Shown piece after piece: positions 1-6,626 of a stretch of DNA of 6,644 nucleotides (positions within the stretch are counted from its first letter, which is position 1; each line of letters begins with the position of its first letter). The stretch is from CAYFSC01 sp964345695. GTDB lineage: Bacteria > Bacteroidota > Rhodothermia > Rhodothermales > Salinibacteraceae. A program made the position numbers and the translations under genes. The notes under the pieces were generated by a model. That model worked only from the letters and a program-made list of their open reading frames with translations, did not search any database and was not told where the DNA came from. The DNA lies in contig CAYFSC010000165.1 of NCBI GenBank assembly GCA_964345695.1, positions 1 through 6,644 of the forward strand, given 5' to 3'.

Positions 1-58
1 TAGACGTGAATGAGGGCTGTCGTCGCTGCGTTCCGTCCCTGTGCTTGTCTTCGGACCC

Positions 59-98
59 AAAAAGAAGTCGCCGAGGACGGCACTGTCCCCGGCGACTT
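59..98 (-). terminator. Rho-independent terminator of the S9 peptidase gene
   Basis: A perfect 9-base-pair stem joins 65-73 (AAGTCGCCG) to 90-98 (CGGCGACTT). After one mismatch it continues with four more pairs (75-78 with 85-88) around a 6-base loop. Read on the minus strand, the stem is followed by one C and then five T (63 down to 59). This is the classic layout of an intrinsic terminator, and it begins 37 bases after the peptidase stop codon. On the plus strand the stem is not followed by a T run, so it should act only on transcripts coming from the peptidase gene. Confidence 0.88.
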
Positions 99-135
99 GT
101 TCGGATCGCTTCCTGCTCGGTTTGAGATTCGGCGC

Positions 136-2928
136 TTACTCCATGGCCGTGAGCGTGCGCGTGAATGTCCGCGTGCCCATCGGCGACGACTGCTCCAGCG
201 TCGACTTCACGACGTGGTGCGGGGCGCTCTGCGTGACGTGCATCGTGCCCGAGACGCCGGTGCTGCCCGACGAGCTCAGCGACACCGTGTAGGTGTCGAA
301 CGTGCCGGCCTCGGTTTCGACCGATCCGGTGCCCGTGACCTCGAACGACAGCGTCTGCACCTTCTGCTGCTGTTCGTTGAAGACGTTCATCGTTGTCGAA
401 AAGCCCTCCTCCAGCGGCATGCAGGCAAGCGCAAGGCGCACGTTCGAGCCCCCTGCGAGCGTGGCCTGATCGAAACGCTTCTCAATGGCGACCTCCTGTC
501 CGCGCGCAGACATGCTGCCCGTGGCCGCCGTGTCGGTGTAGGTGACGTCGAGCGTCAGGGGGCCGCGCATGTGCCGCTCCATCGGGCGCAGCGAACGGTG
601 ATGCAGCAGGAGCGAGTCGGTCACGGTGCCCTGCGGCGTGTCGGTCTGATCCACGACGGTCCACGCGGGCGTGTCACCGCGGTCCGCAGATTGGATGGAG
701 CGCGAAATCGACAGGTCCATGGAGCGGCCGCCGGCCTTCAGGTTCACGGTGTACTCCAGGGTCGCCGGCTTCATCGTCGACCCGTCGATCATCGCCAGGG
801 CGCTCTCGGCCTCCTCGCTGCTCATCGCGCCGGCCGTGGCCGTCGTGTCCGGCATGGTGACGGAGTCCGGGTTCACGGCGAGCGCGTCGAGGCGCTCTTG
901 CACCGGATCGGTCATGCTCGTCTGAGACCGGCCGCCGAGCTGGGTGCCGAGGAATGCCTCCATGGCCGCGGCCACGGCGAGGCGGTTGTTCTCCTTCGCG
1001 AAGCCGTGTCCTTCTTCGGGCGCGACCATGTAGCGGACGTCGACGCCGTTCTCACGTGCGGCCACGACGATCTGGTCCGACTCCTGCTTGGGCACACGCG
1101 GATCGTTGGCGCCCTGGATGACGAGCAGCGGCGCGTCAATCTGATCGGCCGAGAAGAGCGGCGACTGGCGCTTCATGCGCTGGCGGTCCTGCGCGTCGTC
1201 GGGGTTGCCCACGCGCTTCTCGAGGATGCGCTTGAAGCTGGCCCAGTACGGCGGGATCGAGTTGAGCAGCGTGATGAGGTTCGACGGGCCGACGTACGAG
1301 ACGCCCGCGGCGTAGCGCTCGGGCGTGAACGTGAGGCCCGCGAGCGTCGCATAGCCGCCGTACGAGATGCCGTAGATGCCCACGCGCTCCGGATCGGCAA
1401 TGCCCTGGTCCACGAGGTGCTGCACGCCGTCGGTAATGTCGTGCTGCATGGCGCCGGTGCCCCACGCTTCGTTGCCGGCGTTCAGAAACTCTTTGCCGTA
1501 GCCGGTGGAGCCGCGGAAGTTGGGCTGCAGCACGGCGTAGCCGCGGTTGGCCAGGAACTGTGCGAACGCGTTGTAGCCCCACGTGTCACGCGCCCAGGGG
1601 CCGCCGTGCGGGTAGACGACGACGGGCAGGTTCTCGGGCTCCACCCCCGTCGGCAGCGTGAGGTACGCCGGAATCGTGAGGCCGTCCCGCGCCTCGTACT
1701 CGATGGCTTGCATCTCGGCGAGGTGCTGGCTCGGGAGGTCGGGCCGCGAGCGGTACAGGCGCGTCAGCTCCTGGTTTTCGCGGTCGAAGAGATAGACGGA
1801 GCCCGGATCGACGTCGCTCGACGCCGTCACGATGCGCAGCGACTCATCCTCGGTCGAGGCGCCGAAGGACACTTGGCCGTCGAGGTTCTCGCGCAGGAAC
1901 TCGAGGTCTTGGGCGAAGGCCTCGCTCTTGGGGTAGATGCGCTGGCGATCGCCGTTGTATACCGTCGCCACGATCTCGTCGGTCGCGTCCGAGAAGATGG
2001 CGCCGCCGAAGTCGACCTCGCCCTCCGGGTCCTTCTCGACGAGCTCAGTCGCCTGCGTCTGCGGGTTGAACAGGACAAGCCGCTGCAAGTCCGACCCTTT
2101 GTTCGTCGACATGTAGACGCGCTCGCCGTCTTTGTGGAAGCGGATGGGGCCGCAGCTCTCTTCGAAGCTGCAGGTATAGACGGACTCGAGCGAGTCATCC
2201 TCCACGCGCCGCAGGATCTCGGTGCCGCCCTCCTGCGTGGTGCGCGTGGCGAGGCGGAGGGTGCCCTGCAGGTCCGTCTCCCATCCAGCGATCTGCTGGT
2301 CGTTCTTGAAGAGCAGCTCGCGCTCGCCGGTTTGCAGGTCGATGCGGTAGACATCGTGATACTGCGGGTTGCGGTCGTTGAGGCCCACGATGATCTCCCC
2401 CGGCGTGGCTTCGGGCACAGCGATGATCTGGGCGCGAACGTCCTCGTAGGGCGTCAGGTCTTCCGCTGGAGGCACACCCAGATCCGTTTTGGTTTCGGCG
2501 TCGGGGTTGACGGCGTAGAGGTGGAAGTTCTCATCGCCGCCCTTGTCCTGAATGTAGAGGATGCGTTTACTGTCTTGCGTCCAGGCGTATCCGCGCACCG
2601 GGCGCGTCGTGTCGGCCGTGACGGGCTCGGCAGCGTCGAACGGCTCATCGACGCCCTTTACCCACACGTTCATCACGCCTCGGTATTCTTTTGTGAACGA
2701 GACGTGCTCGCCGTCGGGCGAGATCTGGGCGTTCGAGTACTGCGGATCGCCGAAGAACGTCTGCCGGTCGATGAGCGGCGGCAGCTCTCCGCTGTACTCG
2801 ACCGCCGGCGGCGTCATATTGTCCGCTGCTACCTGCGCCGATGTCTGCTGCGCGGCGACCGGGCCGCCAAGCGGCACGAGGAGGGCAGTGAGGAGAAAGG
2901 ATAGACACACACGGAGGACGTGTCGCAT
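136..2928 (-). CDS. Exported S9-family serine peptidase (prolyl oligopeptidase/acylaminoacyl-peptidase type) with extra C-terminal domain
   Basis: The 930-residue product should cleave peptides outside the cytoplasm, probably di- or oligopeptides, as S9 enzymes do. Residues 1-26 form a signal peptide (MRHVLR, hydrophobic core, then VAA before Q27), and this decides the start; the frame stays open 97 codons upstream but that stretch looks non-coding. Residues about 50-400 form a beta-propeller with TolB-like strands such as ISPDGEHVSF near 70. The catalytic domain spans about 405-665: HGGP at 441-444 (oxyanion region), nucleophile Ser522 in GISYGG, Asp609 in GANDP and His641 in EEGHGF, with normal spacing. 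Family members usually end near here. Residues about 672-930 add a threonine/serine-rich linker and a beta-rich domain with the phrase EAGTFDTYTV (873-882), which recalls DUF3108-like proteins. C253 and C259 could form a disulfide. No Shine-Dalgarno is seen. The kinase gene lies 188 bases upstream, and a strong terminator follows. The family call is firm; substrate and the C-terminal role are unknown. Confidence 0.95.
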   Translation of the reverse strand: MRHVLRVCLSFLLTALLVPLGGPVAAQQTSAQVAADNMTPPAVEYSGELPPLIDRQTFFGDPQYSNAQISPDGEHVSFTKEYRGVMNVWVKGVDEPFDAAEPVTADTTRPVRGYAWTQDSKRILYIQDKGGDENFHLYAVNPDAETKTDLGVPPAEDLTPYEDVRAQIIAVPEATPGEIIVGLNDRNPQYHDVYRIDLQTGERELLFKNDQQIAGWETDLQGTLRLATRTTQEGGTEILRRVEDDSLESVYTCSFEESCGPIRFHKDGERVYMSTNKGSDLQRLVLFNPQTQATELVEKDPEGEVDFGGAIFSDATDEIVATVYNGDRQRIYPKSEAFAQDLEFLRENLDGQVSFGASTEDESLRIVTASSDVDPGSVYLFDRENQELTRLYRSRPDLPSQHLAEMQAIEYEARDGLTIPAYLTLPTGVEPENLPVVVYPHGGPWARDTWGYNAFAQFLANRGYAVLQPNFRGSTGYGKEFLNAGNEAWGTGAMQHDITDGVQHLVDQGIADPERVGIYGISYGGYATLAGLTFTPERYAAGVSYVGPSNLITLLNSIPPYWASFKRILEKRVGNPDDAQDRQRMKRQSPLFSADQIDAPLLVIQGANDPRVPKQESDQIVVAARENGVDVRYMVAPEEGHGFAKENNRLAVAAAMEAFLGTQLGGRSQTSMTDPVQERLDALAVNPDSVTMPDTTATAGAMSSEEAESALAMIDGSTMKPATLEYTVNLKAGGRSMDLSISRSIQSADRGDTPAWTVVDQTDTPQGTVTDSLLLHHRSLRPMERHMRGPLTLDVTYTDTAATGSMSARGQEVAIEKRFDQATLAGGSNVRLALACMPLEEGFSTTMNVFNEQQQKVQTLSFEVTGTGSVETEAGTFDTYTVSLSSSGSTGVSGTMHVTQSAPHHVVKSTLEQSSPMGTRTFTRTLTAME

Positions 2929-3116
2929 GGCATTGTGAGGGCGTTCGTGATCGGAAACATGAGCGAGGTGGCTTGACCAACGGTTCCACTCCGCGACGGA
3001 GTTGAGCGTCTCGCTCGGGCAGACGAGATTGCCGTCGGCGTTGTTACAGCGCTGACAGCACATATCTCCAATGAAAACATACGCGTAACGTTCTCGACTC
3101 GGCCGGCTCGGCGGGT
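2929..3116 (-). promoter_or_regulatory. Intergenic region with weak candidate promoter for the S9 peptidase gene
   Basis: This 188-base gap lies between the kinase stop codon and the peptidase start, long enough for its own promoter. The most AT-rich part, read on the minus strand, contains TATGTTTT (3081 down to 3074), a 7 of 8 match to the Bacteroidota -7 element TAnnTTTG, but no clear TTG lies at the right distance. A second weaker candidate is CATGTTTC (2961 down to 2954) with TTG at 2980-2978, a spacing of 16 that is short for the class. Palindromes TACGCGTA (3080-3087) and CAGCGCTG (3047-3054) are also present. No T-tailed hairpin follows the kinase gene, so read-through into the peptidase gene remains possible. 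I see no RNA gene here. Confidence 0.2.
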
Positions 3117-4949
3117 CTACGACGCGAACAGCGCGAGGCTGCCGCCGATGAGGAACAGCGGAACGGAGAGCCAGAGCGGACCCCCCTGCACCACGGCGAT
3201 CACGCCGCCGAGGATGCACGACCCGGCGAGGACGCTGTTGCGCAGTGCGTCGTAATGGTCGTACGACCGGCGCTCCTTCATGCGATCTTGCAGGTGGGTG
3301 GCGCCGGTGGACAGCAGCTGGGGGAGTTGCACCGCGAGATCCGCCATCTCCGGCGCGCTGGCCAGGAGTTCGCGGCCGAGCGTGCGCGGATCGAACCGGT
3401 CGAAGAAGATGCGGCGCACATGCGTCCGCGAGACGCCGACGATGTCGAGATCCGGGTCGAGCGTGCGGCCGACGCCCTCGAAGGTGACCAGCGCCTTGAC
3501 CATCAGCGTCATTTCTACGGGGAAGAAGACGCGGTAGCGTCCGCCCAGGCTAAGGGACTCCAGGATGACGCGGGCGAAGCTCAAGTCGCCCTGTTTGCTC
3601 CGCAGCAAAAAGTAGCGGGCGAGGTCGGCCACGGCGCGCTCGAAGCCCTCCGGGTCGCTGTCCTCGCCGAAGCGGGCCATCTCCACGAGGTAGCGGGCGG
3701 CGGTTTCGACGTCGCCGCGGACGAGCGCGTTGTAGTAGTACAGCAGCCGCCGGCGCAGCCGCGAGTTGAAGCGGCCCACCATTCCGAGGTCGATGAAGCC
3801 GATCTGGAGGTCCTCGGCCGTTTCGCCCGGCATAATCTTAAGATTTCCGGCGTGGAGGTCGGCATGGAAAAAGCCGTCGTCGTACAGCATCTGGATGATG
3901 GCGCCCGCGCCCAGGTCGATGACGCGCTGGCGCTCCGCGTCGCTGAGCGCCATCGATGCCGCGGACCCGGGGCGGATGCCGTCCAAAAACTCCATCGTGA
4001 GAACGTCGTCGGAGCTGAGGTCGCGGTAGATGTCGGGGAAGACGACGCCGGGCTGGTCTTGGAAGTTGGCCGCGAAGACCTCGGCATTGGCGGCCTCGAA
4101 CGTGTAATCGACCTCGCGCCGCGTGTAGGCGCTGAATTCCTCGATGATCTGCTTCGGCTGATAGCGCGGCAGAAGCCACTGCAGGAAGATGCCGAAGAAC
4201 TCTAGCAGCTTCAGGTCGGACGTGATGACGTCGCGGATGCCGGGCTTGATGACCTTCACGACGACCGCGTCGCCCTCCTGCGTGGTCGCGCGGTGGGCCT
4301 GCGCGATCGAGGCCGAGCCCAGCGGCTCAGGGTCAATGCTCCGAAAGAGGGTGTCGACCGGCGCTTCGAGGTCGCGCTCGATGATGGCCTGGACCTGCGC
4401 GAACGGGATCGGCGGCAGGTGGTCCATCAGGTTCTCCAGCTCCTCGGTGACGATCTCCGGCAGCACGTCCTCGCGGATGGCCAGGATCTGGCCCAGCTTG
4501 GTGAACGTGGGGCCGAGGATCTCGAGCCGCCGGCGCAGCTGCTTGGGGAACGGGAGGTCGCGCAGATCGCTCCGCACGAATGGCGTGAGGATCCACGCCA
4601 ACAGCCGCTTGCCCGGCGAGCGCAGCCCTTTCTTCTGCACATCCGGCAGGGAACGGACATACGCGATGTGTCCGCCCATGAGCAGGCCGACGACGTGGCG
4701 GTACACGACAAAGAACCGGCGCACAGCGCCCCGGTACGGCGCCAGCGGATCGAAGTCGGCCAGCGGGGATTTTTTCTCCGTGCGCTCTACGTCTTCGGTC
4801 GATGCGGGCACGTCTTCGCGCATTCCATCGCCCTGCCACGGCGGCCCTGCCATCGATTCCGCCTCCCCACGCCCGTCCGGGCCGGACGCCTCCGCGGTTC
4901 GGTCGCCAGCGACCGAAGACGACGGAGGCTGTGTGGAGTCATCGGCCAT
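3117..4949 (-). CDS. ABC1/AarF/UbiB-family atypical protein kinase-like protein
   Basis: This 610-residue protein belongs to the ABC1 (ADCK/UbiB) family of kinase-like ATP-binding proteins, which support isoprenoid quinone or lipid metabolism at the membrane. Motifs appear in order: KLGQ (151-154), alanine-rich loop GSASIAQAH (211-219), a VKV lysine (K232), the ExD signature with E279, D281, E285 and N288, catalytic loop HADLHAGN (362-369, usually HADPHPGN) and metal-binding DLG (387-389). The C-terminus holds two hydrophobic helices, about 571-588 and 590-609, a membrane hairpin typical of bacterial UbiB proteins. Residues 1-65 are acidic, rich in Ser/Pro/Gly, and probably disordered. Start MADDSTQ is preferred because upstream codons look non-coding; M33 or M43 remain possible since this leader is poorly conserved in kind. 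No Shine-Dalgarno is seen. The gene is divergent from the transporter gene. No quinone-biosynthesis gene is adjacent, so its exact role cannot be read from context. Confidence 0.94.
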   Translation of the reverse strand: MADDSTQPPSSSVAGDRTAEASGPDGRGEAESMAGPPWQGDGMREDVPASTEDVERTEKKSPLADFDPLAPYRGAVRRFFVVYRHVVGLLMGGHIAYVRSLPDVQKKGLRSPGKRLLAWILTPFVRSDLRDLPFPKQLRRRLEILGPTFTKLGQILAIREDVLPEIVTEELENLMDHLPPIPFAQVQAIIERDLEAPVDTLFRSIDPEPLGSASIAQAHRATTQEGDAVVVKVIKPGIRDVITSDLKLLEFFGIFLQWLLPRYQPKQIIEEFSAYTRREVDYTFEAANAEVFAANFQDQPGVVFPDIYRDLSSDDVLTMEFLDGIRPGSAASMALSDAERQRVIDLGAGAIIQMLYDDGFFHADLHAGNLKIMPGETAEDLQIGFIDLGMVGRFNSRLRRRLLYYYNALVRGDVETAARYLVEMARFGEDSDPEGFERAVADLARYFLLRSKQGDLSFARVILESLSLGGRYRVFFPVEMTLMVKALVTFEGVGRTLDPDLDIVGVSRTHVRRIFFDRFDPRTLGRELLASAPEMADLAVQLPQLLSTGATHLQDRMKERRSYDHYDALRNSVLAGSCILGGVIAVVQGGPLWLSVPLFLIGGSLALFAS

Positions 4950-4977
4950 GAAACGACGGCGTGGGTGCGTGGAAATA

Positions 4978-4985
4978 CAAGCGTA
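4978..4985 (-). promoter_or_regulatory. Candidate Bacteroidota-type -7 promoter element for the kinase gene
   Basis: On the minus strand these bases read TACGCTTG, a 7 of 8 match to the TAnnTTTG element of Bacteroidota promoters, 28 bases before the kinase ATG. A good TTG partner around -33 is not apparent; TTTCAA lies 18 bases upstream and is only a poor -35 match. An 8-base element can match by chance, so this is tentative. Confidence 0.2.
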
Positions 4986-4993
4986 GGATCCCG

Positions 4994-5019
4994 AAGGGGC
5001 TTTTTGAAAGAGACCCCTT
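4994..5019. repeat. Hairpin-forming inverted repeat in the divergent promoter region
   Basis: Bases 4994-4999 (AAGGGG) pair with 5014-5019 (CCCCTT). Inside, CTTT at 5000-5003 pairs with AAAG at 5007-5010, leaving a 3-base AGA bulge and a 3-base loop. The plus-strand arm is followed by only two more T, too short a run for a convincing terminator, and no gene end lies here. It falls upstream of the kinase start in the region where both promoters should lie, so a DNA-level regulator site or supercoiling-sensitive cruciform is as likely as an RNA role. Confidence 0.45.
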
Positions 5020-5021
5020 TT

Positions 5022-5067
5022 AAGCGCTGTACCGCATCGGTCGCGAATAGTTGCTTTGGAAGCGCTT
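5022..5067. promoter_or_regulatory. Pair of AAGCGCT dyads, candidate LacI-family operator
   Basis: AAGCGCTT at 5060-5067 is a perfect 8-base palindrome and AAGCGCT at 5022-5028 is a near copy; their centres are 38 bases apart. Palindromes with a central CG flanked by AAG/CTT are typical of LacI/GalR-family operators, and the context TGGAAGCGCTTGTG resembles the cre/CytR/PurR class. The downstream copy overlaps the predicted -35 box of the nucleoside transporter gene, where a repressor would block transcription. AGCGCT also occurs in coding sequence (1313-1318), so the core alone is not rare; the placement is what supports the call. Confidence 0.3.
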
Positions 5068-5094
5068 GTGGGCAAGGGCGTCGTTTCTTAACAT
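5066..5094 (+). promoter_or_regulatory. Candidate sigma70-type promoter of the nucleoside transporter gene
   Basis: TTGTGG (5066-5071) is separated by exactly 17 bases from TAACAT (5089-5094), giving a plausible -35/-10 pair. Transcription would start near 5101, leaving about 36 untranslated bases before the ATG at 5137. The match is partial (three of six and four of six bases) but the spacing is ideal and the location is right. An alternative is TTGCTTTG (5051-5058), which resembles the Bacteroidota TAnnTTTG element. No Shine-Dalgarno lies ahead of the ATG; the leader there is pyrimidine-rich. Confidence 0.35.
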
Positions 5095-5136
5095 ACGAAA
5101 AGACCAACCCGTCTGTCTGACTCTCTTCCCCCTGCC

Positions 5137-6426
5137 ATGAAGCGTTCCCTGTTTGCTCGCCTCAGCGCGATGATGTTCCTCGAGTTCTTCGTCTGGGGCG
5201 CCTGGTACACCAGCGTGGCCGTGTACATGTCGAACCACGGCATGGAGAACCTGACCCACTGGCCCTTTACGGTGAACCCCATTGCGGCCATCGCGGCGCC
5301 GTTCTTCGTGGGGCTCATCGCGGACCGCTATTTTGCCACCGAGAAGGTGCTGGGAACGCTACACCTGATGGGCGGAGGATTCATGGTTCTGGCCCCCTTT
5401 GCCGTGGATGCGCCGGTCGTGTTTATTCTGCTGCTGCTGGCGTACAACCTGTGCTACATGCCGACGATGAGCCTGGCAAACACGCTGGCGTTTGCCAACA
5501 TGAACGATCAGGAGCAGGAGTTTCCGTACATTCGCGTGTCGGGCACAGTGGGATGGATCGTGGCCGGGCTCTTCGTGAGCTTCGGTCTCGGCGCATTCGT
5601 CGGCCAAGGCGTGCAGCCCGAGGCGACGGCCCTTCCGCTGTACCTGACGGCGGCCTTCAGCGTGCTCTTCGGCCTCTACAGTTTCACGCTCCCGCACACG
5701 CCGCCGCCCGCCGCTGGCGAGGAGGTGTCGATCCGCAGCATCATCGGCGCCGACGCGCTCAAGAAGCTCGGCAGCACGTCCTTCTACGTCTTCCTCGCCA
5801 GCTCGCTGCTGATCAGCATCCCCCTCGCGGCGTACTACAACTTCACGCAGGTGTACCTGGGCGTGGCGGGCTTCGAGCAGATTGCCGCGGTGCAGACGAT
5901 CGGGCAGATGTCGGAGGTCCTCTTCATGCTGCTGATGCCGTTCTTCTTCGTGCGCCTCGGTGTGAAGTGGATGCTGGGCGCCGGCATGTTTGCCTGGGTC
6001 GTGCGCTACGGCCTCTTCGCGATGGGCGCACCCGACGCGGTGACGTGGATGATCCTCGGCGGTATTGCCCTGCACGGCATCTGCTACGACTTCTTCTTCG
6101 TGACCGGACAGATCTACGTGGATAAGAAAGCCAGCGCCGACATCCGCGGGCAGGGGCAGGGCCTCATCGTGCTCGTCACCTACGGCGTGGGGATGCTCAT
6201 TGGCGCGCAGGTCGCCGGACAGGTATACAACGGCTTCCTCGGCACGCAGGAGGCGCTGACGCTCTCCCAGTGGTACGACTTCTGGTGGATCCCGGCCCTG
6301 TTCGCCGCGGCCGTCATGGTCTTCTTTCTGATCTTCTTCAACGACCGCGTCGTGGAGGGCGAAGAAGAGACGATCACCACGGTGCCTGGCGTCGAGGGCG
6401 AAGAGGAAGAGGTCGCGACGGCGTGA
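5137..6426 (+). CDS. Nucleoside:H+ symporter, MFS (NupG/XapB family)
   Basis: This 429-residue inner-membrane protein should import nucleosides coupled to protons, as E. coli NupG (418 residues) does. About 12 hydrophobic helices are visible: roughly 11-31, 45-62, 70-89, 92-116, 134-155, 163-185, 214-236, 255-274, 277-297, 300-322, 341-365 and 380-402. Family hallmarks are present: FVWGAWYTS (18-26), NLCYMPTMSLANT (104-116), FPYIRVSGTVGW (129-140), IGQMSE (255-260), HGICYDFFFVTG (313-324) and RGQGQGL (337-343). R133, E260 and D318 align by motif with the charged membrane residues important in NupG. The start is fixed by the MKRSLFARLS amino end directly ahead of helix 1. The cytoplasmic tail (403-429) is strongly acidic and contains VEGEEE twice. 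It is divergent from the kinase gene, with a candidate promoter and LacI-like operator upstream, which suits substrate-inducible control. The family is certain; the exact nucleoside preference is not. Confidence 0.95.
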   Translation: MKRSLFARLSAMMFLEFFVWGAWYTSVAVYMSNHGMENLTHWPFTVNPIAAIAAPFFVGLIADRYFATEKVLGTLHLMGGGFMVLAPFAVDAPVVFILLLLAYNLCYMPTMSLANTLAFANMNDQEQEFPYIRVSGTVGWIVAGLFVSFGLGAFVGQGVQPEATALPLYLTAAFSVLFGLYSFTLPHTPPPAAGEEVSIRSIIGADALKKLGSTSFYVFLASSLLISIPLAAYYNFTQVYLGVAGFEQIAAVQTIGQMSEVLFMLLMPFFFVRLGVKWMLGAGMFAWVVRYGLFAMGAPDAVTWMILGGIALHGICYDFFFVTGQIYVDKKASADIRGQGQGLIVLVTYGVGMLIGAQVAGQVYNGFLGTQEALTLSQWYDFWWIPALFAAAVMVFFLIFFNDRVVEGEEETITTVPGVEGEEEEVATA

Positions 6427-6488
6427 CGTGTTGAGACGGCAGACGGCGGACCGGTACATGTTTAGCGACAACCGACGGACGACGCGTT

Positions 6489-6514
6489 CCCTCTCCCGAA
6501 GAGCAGGGAGAGGG
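6489..6514. repeat. REP-like palindrome, unit 1
   Basis: CCCTCTCCC (6489-6497) pairs perfectly with GGGAGAGGG (6506-6514) across an 8-base loop, and is followed by GCAGGGTGAGGG. It lies downstream of the transporter gene and could slow RNA decay or assist termination. No T run follows, so it is not a standard intrinsic terminator. Confidence 0.65.
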
Positions 6515-6575
6515 GCAGGGTGAGGGTTTGATGCCGCCTCTCGCGGTTCTGTTGAGCGCCTCCCCCTCTCTCTGA

Positions 6576-6598
6576 CTCTCTCCCGCCGGGGGAGAGAG
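6576..6598. repeat. REP-like palindrome, unit 2 (opposite orientation)
   Basis: CTCTCTCCC (6576-6584) pairs perfectly with GGGAGAGAG (6590-6598) across a 5-base loop. It is preceded by CCTCCCCCTCTC, the inverted counterpart of the G-rich flank of unit 1. No T run follows. Confidence 0.62.
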
Positions 6599-6626
6599 CA
6601 CGGGGTCGTCGCACGTCGGTGCTCTC
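6594..6626. repeat. Overlapping hairpin that competes with REP-like unit 2
   Basis: GAGAGCAC (6594-6601) pairs perfectly with GTGCTCTC (6619-6626) across a 17-base loop. Its left arm shares 6594-6598 with the right arm of unit 2, so the two hairpins cannot both be fully formed. Its right arm directly abuts the outer inverted repeat at 6627, which would allow the stems to stack. Confidence 0.5.

Noticed and set aside
10..2904. A 964-codon open frame on the plus strand, antisense to the peptidase gene
   Set aside because: It runs in the codon-aligned antisense frame, where stops require TTA, CTA or TCA codons in the sense gene; these are rare in GC-rich genomes. The translation is Arg/Val/His-rich with no domains, while the sense gene has a full catalytic triad and signal peptide.
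2929..3219. In-frame upstream extension of the peptidase, including a Cys-rich MCCQRC start at 3063
   Set aside because: It would bury the signal peptide inside the protein, and the longest form runs into the 3' end of the kinase gene. The Arg-rich translation and AT-rich patches look non-coding.
4770..4775. A run of six A on the kinase coding strand as a possible slippage or phase-variation site
   Set aside because: It encodes Lys-Lys in frame; six is short for slippage, and no useful alternative frame follows.
3255..5120. Several long plus-strand open frames antisense to the kinase gene (316, 265 and 275 codons)
   Set aside because: They overlap a gene with intact family motifs; the longest is again in the codon-aligned antisense frame, and none shows a recognisable domain.
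5359..6471. A 370-codon minus-strand open frame antisense to the transporter gene
   Set aside because: It has the same antisense frame relation and a His/Glu/Arg-rich translation without domains; the sense frame encodes an unmistakable transporter.
6374..6601. A 75-codon minus-strand open frame with Pro/Ser-rich sequence
   Set aside because: It is a translation of the REP-like palindromes (PSPCPSPCSSGEG), a common false protein from such repeats, and it overlaps the end of the transporter gene.
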